Source of the DNA: an uncultured Cyclobacteriaceae bacterium
GTDB lineage: Bacteria; Bacteroidota; Bacteroidia; Cytophagales; Cyclobacteriaceae
DNA: 64,000 nt
NCBI GenBank assembly: GCA_947492745.1
Contig: CANLOE010000025.1
Location: 1 to 64,000 of the forward strand
Direction of reading: 5' to 3'
The notes under the pieces are model-generated. The model searched no databases, was not told where the DNA came from, and saw nothing but the letters and a program-made list of their open reading frames with translations. Below, piece by piece: positions 39,601 through 48,600 of this stretch. A program made the position numbers and the translations under genes. How positions within the stretch are numbered: position 1 is the first letter of the stretch; each line of letters opens with the position of its first letter.

Positions 39601-42600
39601 TCGCTGTAGTGTATCTTTTGGATACCTCTGAATACCGCTCCCAGGTTCAGTCCGATGGTACTGAAGAGTTCATAGCATGACTTTCCTTCTTTTGCCTGGC
39701 CCAAGCGCTTTTTGATGGCTTCCATATCCCTGTTCTCAGGTCGGGGCAATGCTGCGGTAGCTATCTTTCCTTTTCCGTTCAGCACTTTGGGTGCTGTTTC
39801 GCTTTCGAAAGAGTACACTTCATAGGTGTTTTCTTCTCCATCGGGATGGATGCTGATGCATACCTGAACGGGCGCATCGGTGACACGGATAGGGTCCAGC
39901 CATTGTATCTCTTTGATCTGAGTGACTTTCTGCGCCGTACTCAGCTCTCCCGCTGCCCGGGCCAGTTCGATATAGGCCACACCGGGAAGCACCATTTCCT
40001 CACCGACTTTGTGATGGCTCAGGAAGTTCTCCTTACCCGTGAAGGTACTCTTGAAATTCTGTGAGGCCAGGTTCGATTCGTTACGGTGCAACAGCGGGTG
40101 CAGTTTCCCACTTGTCGTAGCGTTCAATGTAAGGTCTCCTTCGGACCACCAGTACCGCTCTCGGGCAAAAGGGTAGGTCGGCAGTTCAAGCTTAGAGGGT
40201 TCTGCTTCGGTGTAGAGCAGCGTCCAGTCGATTTCCGCACCGCTGACCCAGAATCGGGCCAAGGATTCCAGTTCGTTGTTCCGGAGCGCACTTTCCAGGT
40301 ATGCCTTGCCGGCATTGCCTTCCAGCAGGATTTGATTGCTGTCATTTCCTTTGAGGCTATTGCCCGTATAAGCTTTGGTATAGTTGCCCTGCTGATAATC
40401 GGCCAGTTGTGAACGGAGCATCCCATGACTTTCCGTGACGATGGCCAAGCGCTCTTCCATCGCCTGCCGTCCCACTTGCAGGGTATAGGCTATATCGTAT
40501 AGGCTATCCTGCGGGTGGGCCACAAGGTGTTTTTCCAGATTGACCGCTTGTTCCTTGAGGCGTTCCTTGTTTTTTGCCGACAGGGTAATCACTACAGGTA
40601 GACCTGTAGGCTTGGCCATTGGTTTTTCTTTCGGGTACTCTTCCAGTACCAGGTGCGCATTGGTCCCGCTGAAGCCAAAACTACTGATGGCCGTTCTTCT
40701 GGGCTGATGAGTGGGGCTATCCCAGGCTTTCAGCTCGGTATTGATGTAAAAAGGGCTGTTCTCCAAATCAATATGCTCATTGAGCCGAGAGAAATTGAGC
40801 GAGGGCGGTATCTGCCGGTGCTGTAGGGAAAGTAGCATCTTGATGACACCGGATATACCGGCGGCGGTCAGGGCGTGCCCGATATTGGTCTTGACACTCC
40901 CGATACCGCAATACGCTGTTCTGTCCGTATACCGCTGGAAAGATTCCTTTAGGGCCTTGATCTCTATGGGATCGCCCAGTTTGGTACCCGTACCATGCGC
41001 CTCTATATAGGTGATGGTCTGCGGGTCGATATCGAATCTGTCATACACTTTGGTCAGCAAAGCGACCTGTGAGTCCTTGCTGGGAGCAGTGATTCCGTTC
41101 GTAGCTCCGTCCTGGTTGATACCCCAACCTTTGACAACTCCGTAGATCCTATCCTTGTCTTTTTTGGCCTGAGCCAATTTTTTCAGTACCAATACGCCCA
41201 CGGCTTCAGCGGGGACGAAGCCATTGGCAGTGGTATCGAAGGTATGGCACTGCCCATCGCTGCTCAGCATGCCGGCCTTGCTGGTCATGATGTGCAACTT
41301 GGGCGTGGGCAGAAGTCCTACACCACCGGCGAGGGCGATATCACTATTGCCGAGCAGCAGACTGTCACAGGCCTGGGCTATGGCCACCAGGGAGCTGGAG
41401 CAAGCCGTATCGATGGACATACACGGACCTCTGAGGTTCAATAGATAGGAAATACGGGCACTTAGGATGGCATTGCTATTGCCCGTCAGGTTATGGGCTT
41501 CCAGGTTATCGGTCTGTCCGGGAACATCCCTTTCATAATCACCATGGGCCACACCGACAAATACGCCGCAGTTTTGGTCGGACAATCGCTCGGCTGCGTA
41601 ACCCGCATCTTCTATCGCTTTCCAGCACTCTTCCAAAAAGAGGCGTTGCTGTGGGTCCATCATCTCTGCTTCCGATGGGGAGATGTTGAAGAACAAAGGG
41701 TCGAACTTATCGATATCCTTGAGCATGCCCATCCACTTACTGTAGGACTTGCCTTCTGCTTTGGGGTCTTCATCATAGTAGGAATCCAAAGGCCATTTGT
41801 CTTCACCTACTTCCACTACTGAGTTGCGTCCTGCTTTCAGGTTCTCCCAAAAGTCGGCTTTGTTTTCAGCCCCCGGCATTCTACAGGAAACCCCGACAAT
41901 GGCAATGTCCATTTCAGTGGGTCGGGCTTGCGGTTCTTTTTCACTCCATGAAGCAGAGGATGTTATCGGCACCTGGGGCTTGGGTTGCTTTTCTCCCAAG
42001 CGGATGCGGACTTGTTGGGCCAGCTTTCCCTGTGATTGTAGTTGTGTCTTCAATGTTCCGCTGAGATCTTGGATGTCGGTATGGCTATGGCTGATGACGA
42101 CCTTACCGATATGTTGCCCACTTTCCACATAGGTCATGGCCTCATTGATGCGGTCCAGTGGATATATCTTGCTTACAATGGGCCGAATTTTGCCCTCTTC
42201 GATCAGGCCTTCCAGATAGCTCATCATTTCCCGCATTGTGGGCATGTTATTACTGCTGGACAGGAGTATTTTTCGCAAATCGATACTTTTGATTTCCTGA
42301 TTTTCGACCAGCTTGGAAAGGTCCAGTTTTGGACTGGTTTTCAGGGCATGCACTGCCAACTCAATATAGCGTCCTCCCGAACTCAATAGGTTCAGACCTT
42401 TCTGGATCATTTCCCCGGACAGCATGTTGAGCACGACATCGAAGCCTTTTCCTCGGGTCAGTGTTCTCATCTCTTCTTCGAAATCATGGGTCGATTTGTA
42501 ATTGCCCAAATTCCCTAGGCCGATTTCTCTTAAAAAGTCCAGTTTGTCGGCTTTGCTGGAGGTTCCATAGACCTCGGCTCCCATCAACCTTGCCAATTGT

Positions 42601-45600
42601 AGGGCCATCAACCCGCAGCCGCCCGCTGCGGTCTGCACCAGGATACGCTCATTCGGCTTGAGTTCTGCCTTGAGTAGAGCTTGGTATACGGTGATGAATA
42701 CGACGGGTAGACTACAGGCCTCTTCATGCGATAGTTTTTTCGGTTTTCCTGCGGTCGTGGTTACGGAGACATTGACAAAGCTGCTATGCCCTCCGAGTTG
42801 CGCCCCGGTAATGGCCACGACTTCATCCCCTTCTGCAAACTCGGTGACATCCGGCCCTACTTTGGTCACTTGTCCACTGACCTCGAAACCTGGGACAAAA
42901 GGATAGGCGGGCATGGTCGGATAGAGTCCCTTGACGCACATGATATCGGGGAAATTGACGCTGGAGGCCATTACCTTTATCTGAACCTCTCCCGATTCCG
43001 GGTCGGGCAGTGCTATGGTTTCCAAATGAGTCTCCTCGATACCCTGAACCGTTTTGACAAGATAGCCCTTATTTTGGGAGTCCTCTGACGTGATGCTCAG
43101 TGCTACTTTCTGTGCTGTGGCGGCTTGGGTCCGTAATTGGGTTTCCGGTAGTTTTGCCGAGGGTCGAGCTTCCATCGCGGCAATAAAGGAGGTCAGCTGT
43201 CCCACCGTGGGATGATCGTAAAGGTCGGTGGCCGATAGGTTGAGGTCAAGGGCTTTGTTGATATTCTTGACATATTCCACACCCGTGATGGAGTCCATAC
43301 CGTAATCAATGAATTTACGGTCCTGCGCTACCTTTTCGTCCAGATAGAGGATATCCTGCAGTTGAGTGGAAAGTATATCGGCAATTGCTTTTGCCGACAG
43401 CGCAGTAGTGCTGTTGAAAGGCGGGGCCTCCGCTGCTTCCGGCAAGGCGATGGTAAGCTCATTGCCCGTTTCGCTGTTGACTGCCGTTTCTTTGCCAACA
43501 GCATGGTGCTTTTCACTAATGAACTTGGCCAAATCGGACACTGTGGGATGATCATAGAGATCGGTGGCAGAGATGTTGATGTTCAGGGCCGTGTTGATGA
43601 GTTTCACGTACTCGACTCCTGTGATGGAATCCATACCGTAATCGATGAATTTGCGTTTTGGAGCGATTTTTTCATCCAAGTATAGGATATCCTGTAGCTG
43701 CTGGGACAGCACTTCCGATATTTCCTTTTCGGACAGTAACAATTTGTTTTCCGTGGATCCATTATCGCTGTTTCCATCCATGATTTCCATAGAATCGGCG
43801 GAGACCGTGCTTTGCTCTGGCTCATGGTCCAAGCGGATCTTTATCTCTTCGATAGTGGGAGTACTTTTAGGCCCATCCTCGGTTGTTTCCAGTTGTACCT
43901 TTTGCTGCGATGCCCTATTATCCGCGAGGGCTATCACCGGCACGCTTGACCGTGATATGGACTTTCGTGCTTCGAGGGTCGATGGAGTAGTAGCGACCGT
44001 CGCGGGTTCGGTTTTTCTTTTGCGGTCGATCCAGTATCTTTTTCGCTCAAAGGGGTAGGTGGGCAGTCCTACCTTTTGGGGTCGGTGGTCTGTATGGAAT
44101 TGCTCCCAGTCCAGCTTTGCGCCCTTTACCCAGAGCTGTGCGAGTACTTCCAGTTCCTTATTGGCAATGGCTTCCCTGATCATTGCCTTTCCTACAGCTC
44201 CTTTGAGTGGCAGATTCAGGTCATCACTTTTGGCATTGCCCGAAAAGTAGCCTGTTTTCTTCCCTTTCAGGTAGTTGTCCAAAAGGGTCATGAGTTGCTC
44301 CCTGGTCTCTATCACACAGGCAAACCGTTCTTCCATTTCACTCCTGCCCAGCTGTAGGGTATAGGCCATATCCGCAAGGTCAAGTGAAGGATTTTCCGTT
44401 AGAAATGCACTCAGGTTATGAAGCTGTGCCAACAGGCGATCGCAGTTCTTGGCCGATATGACCATGATTTGCGGCCCCTGAACAATAGCGGTGTCCACTC
44501 TCTCTTTGGGAAGATGCTCTTCGATGACGACGTGCACATTGGTACCACTGAAGCCAAAGCTGTTGATGGCTGCCCGGCGTGGCTGCCCGGGAGCCACCTC
44601 CCAGTTTCTGAGGTCGCTATTGATGAAGAAGGGGCTATCCTTCAGCGGTATGTGTGGATTGAGGGTATTGAAATTGAGACTCGGGAAGAGCTGTTTTTCC
44701 TGTATGGACAAGAGTACTTTAATGAGGCCCGAGACCCCGGCAGCGGTCAGGGCATGCCCGATATTGGTCTTGACACTACCTATACCGCAAAATTCCTTTT
44801 TGTTGGTATAGGTTTGAAAGGATTCTTTCAGGGCTTTTATCTCTATGGGGTCGCCCAGTTTGGTACCCGTTCCATGTGCTTCCACATAGCTAATGGTACC
44901 GGGATCGATATCGAACTTGTCGTATACCCCTTTCTGCAATTGTGTCTGGGATTTATCACTGGGTGCGGTAATACCGTTGGTCGCACCGTCCTGGTTCATG
45001 CCCCAGCCTTTGATAATGCCATAGATCCTATCCCCGTCCGCTTCGGCGCGGTCCCTTCTCTTCAACACCACTACTCCCACACCCTCTGCGGGCACGAAAC
45101 CATTGGCAGATTCATCAAAGGTATGGCACTGTCCGTCTTCACTGAGCATACCCGCCTTACTGGTCAGGATATGCAGGTTTGGGGTACTCAGGACACTCAC
45201 CCCACCGGCCAGTGCCCAATCACAATTGTCCAGCAATAGGCTATCACAGGCTTGGGCCACAGCGACCAAGGAACTGGAACAGGCGGTATCGATGGATACA
45301 CTGGGCCCCTTGAGGTTCAGGAAATAGGAGATGCGGGCACTGAGAATGGAGTTATTGGTACTGATGAGCGAATAAGAGTCCAGTCCTTCTTTGTCCAGTC
45401 CGTTTTCAGTATTGTAATCGCTGGCCGTTACTCCCACAAATACACCGCAACGCTGCTCGGATAATTTTTTGGGGTCATAGCCGGCATCTTCTATGGCCGC
45501 CCAGCTCTGTTCCAGAAATACCCTTTGCTGTGGGTCCATGACTCGGGCTTCTTTGGGCGAGATATTGAAGAACAGCGGGTCGAACTTGTCGCTATGTTCG

Positions 45601-48600
45601 AGCACGCCCATCCATTTGCTATAGGATTTTCCTTCTGCCGATTTGTCCAGATCGAAATATTCGGATTCGGGCCATTTTTCTTCGGGGACTTCCTTGATAC
45701 TGTTTCTGCCGGCTTTCAGGTTTTCCAAAAAGGAATGACTATCGGCTGCGCCCGGCATGCGTGTGGACAACCCTACGATGGCAATGTCCCGTGGCGAAAC
45801 GGTCCCTTTGGTATTCTTTTTCTTTGCCTCGATAGCGGGGGAAATGGCTTTGGGAGATTCCGAAGGCTGCCGAGGGACCGATACGTTCACTTTCAGTGCC
45901 GGAGGTGCTGTTGTTTCAGTGACCTGTCGATGACCATTGGGAACCTCTTGGTGCTGCCCTACGGTACTTATAGTAGCAGCGGGCAGTGCCTCGTACACAA
46001 AGCGGCTCAATTGATCCAAGGTAGGATAGTTATAGAGGTCGGTAGCAGCCAGTTCGAGGATAAAGGTATCGTTGATTTTCTGAATCAGCTCTACGCCGAT
46101 GACCGAGTCCAGCCCTAGGTTGATGAACTTTTCGTCCAGATCTATCTGTTCCGGTGCGATGTAGAGGATACCCGCCAGCATTTCCAGCAATTGTTGTGCA
46201 ACCTCTGCTTCTGTATGGGATTTGGGAACAGCAGTGGACTTGGGTTCAGGTTCCATCGGGGCCATCAGGATCTCTTCAGGGTCTTGAGCAGGGTATTCCG
46301 AACGGGTTGTGGGCAATGCTTCGTGTATGAAGCTGCCCAGTGTTTCCAAGGTCGGGTAATTGTAGAGGTCGGTAGCGGCCAGTTCCAGCAGGAAGGTGTC
46401 ATTGATTTTCTGAATCAATTCCACGCCGATGACCGAGTCCAGTCCCAGATTGATAAATTTCTCTTCGGCATCGATCTGCTCGGGTGCGATATAGAGAATG
46501 TCGGCCAGCATCTGCAACAATACTTGGCTCACTTCGGACAAGGTATGTGACTTAGGCTGTTCCAGATGTGGCATATCAAGGTTCGTTTTAGTTGTATTTG
46601 AGGTTGTAGAAGGGGTTTCACTTATTATCGATGATTCTTCCATGCGTATCAGCTGCACTTTACTTTGTGTGCCGGACATTTCATTTCCGATTGTATTTTC
46701 ATCTTTTTGTTGTAATCTGACTTTCTCTTTCTCTTTTGACTCCGTTTTAGTCGGTGCTTTCCGTACTACTTCCGATGCGGTCTCGGTGACCCAGTGCCGC
46801 TCTCTGGCAAAAGGATAGGTCGGTAGACTGATTTTGGCCGGGCGGGCTGCGTTGCTGTACAGGGCCGTCCAGTCCACTGTTCCACCATGGCACCATATAT
46901 CGAGTACCTTTTCGTATTCCCCTTCCTGTAACAGTACCGTAGTTGAGTTCGTACCAAGGGAGTTCTTCAGTTCTTCCAGCCTTCTTCTGCCTTTCTTCAC
47001 ACTGCCCGCATGTACCGCAGTATCCGTGGACAGGTAGTTCGCCAATTGCTCTTTCAGGTGGGCTATGCTATCCGTTCGGAAGGCCATACGTTCTTCCATA
47101 GCTTCCCTGCCCGCTTGTAGGGTATAGGCGATGTCGTGGAGTGAGCGGTCATCTTGGTCTACCAAAAATTGACTCAACAGAGTGGCATAGTCCCTGAGCC
47201 GTTCCTTGTTTCGGGCAGAAAGTAGGATGAGTGCAGGTATACCGTAGGCTGCGGTCGGTTTCGGCCCGGGGGTATATTCTTCCAGCACCATGTGGGCATT
47301 GGTACCTCCAAAACCAAAACTGCTGACGGCTGCTCTTCGGGGTATATCCTTTGCGGGCCGGTTCCAATCTTTCAGTTGGGTGCTGATATAAAAGGGCGAG
47401 TTTTCCAGCTCGATCTGTTCGTTGAGCGTATCGAAATGAAGGTTGGGCACATACTTTCGGTGCTGCATCATGAGTATGGTCTTGATTACCCCGGCCACAC
47501 CCGAGGCCATGGCCGTATGCCCGATATTCGTCTTGACCGATCCGATGGCGCAGTACTGTTTTTTGTCGGTATACTTTCCGAAGGAGTGGGTCAGGGCTTC
47601 CATTTCGATAGGGTCCCCCAATTTGGTGCCCGTACCATGGGCCTCGACATAGGTAATGGTGCCCGGGTCAATGGCGTAATCGGCATAGATCCGCTGCTGC
47701 AATTCGGCCTGCGAACGCATACTGGGGGCGGTGATACCGTTGGTCCGCCCATCTTGGTTGACACCACTGGCTTTGATTAGGGCATATATCCTATCTCCAT
47801 CCTTTTCGGCCTCTTCCCGTTTTTTCAATAATAGAACACCTACTCCTTCTCCGGACACAATACCATCTGCCGAATCATCGAAGGTCTTGCATCGCCCTTC
47901 TTTGGAGGGCATTCCTGTCTGGCTGGTCCAGATATGGCCCAGTGGGGTGGTCATCAGGCATACCCCTCCTGCCAGTGCCATGGTGCTTTCCCCTGACAGT
48001 AGGCTTTGGCAAGCCCTGTCAATAGCTACCAAAGAGCTGGAGCAGGCGGTGTCCAGGGCCAGCGCGGGGCCGGTGAAGTTCATATAGTAGGAAATCCGGG
48101 AGGCCAGTATGGCAGGTGAGTTACCCGTGAAAGCGGATTTTCTACCTGCTCCCTTATGTTTTTGCAGAAGCTGCAAGTAGTCTCCCGCACCGGCACCCAC
48201 AAAAACTCCAATGCGCTGTCGATCGAGCCCTTCCATGCTATAGCCGGCATCTTCCATGGTTTTCCAGCTCTCTTCCAGAAACACCCTTTGCTGGGGGTCC
48301 ATGATTTTGGCTTCTCTGGGCGATATACCGAAGAAAAGCGGGTCGAATTTGTCCGAATCGGCGATGAAACCTCCCCATTTGCTATAGGCTGTGCCTTCGT
48401 GATTCGGGTCGGGGTGGTACCATTCGTAACCGTTCCAGTGCTTTTCCCCGATTTCCTGGATAGCGTCCACACCCTCACATAGGTTCTTCCAGTATTCCCC
48501 GATGTTTGCTGCTCCGGGAAAGCGTCCCGACATACCGACAATGGCTATGTCCTTACTGCTATCGGCAAGCTTATCGGTCACTTTGGATATTGCCTCGCGG

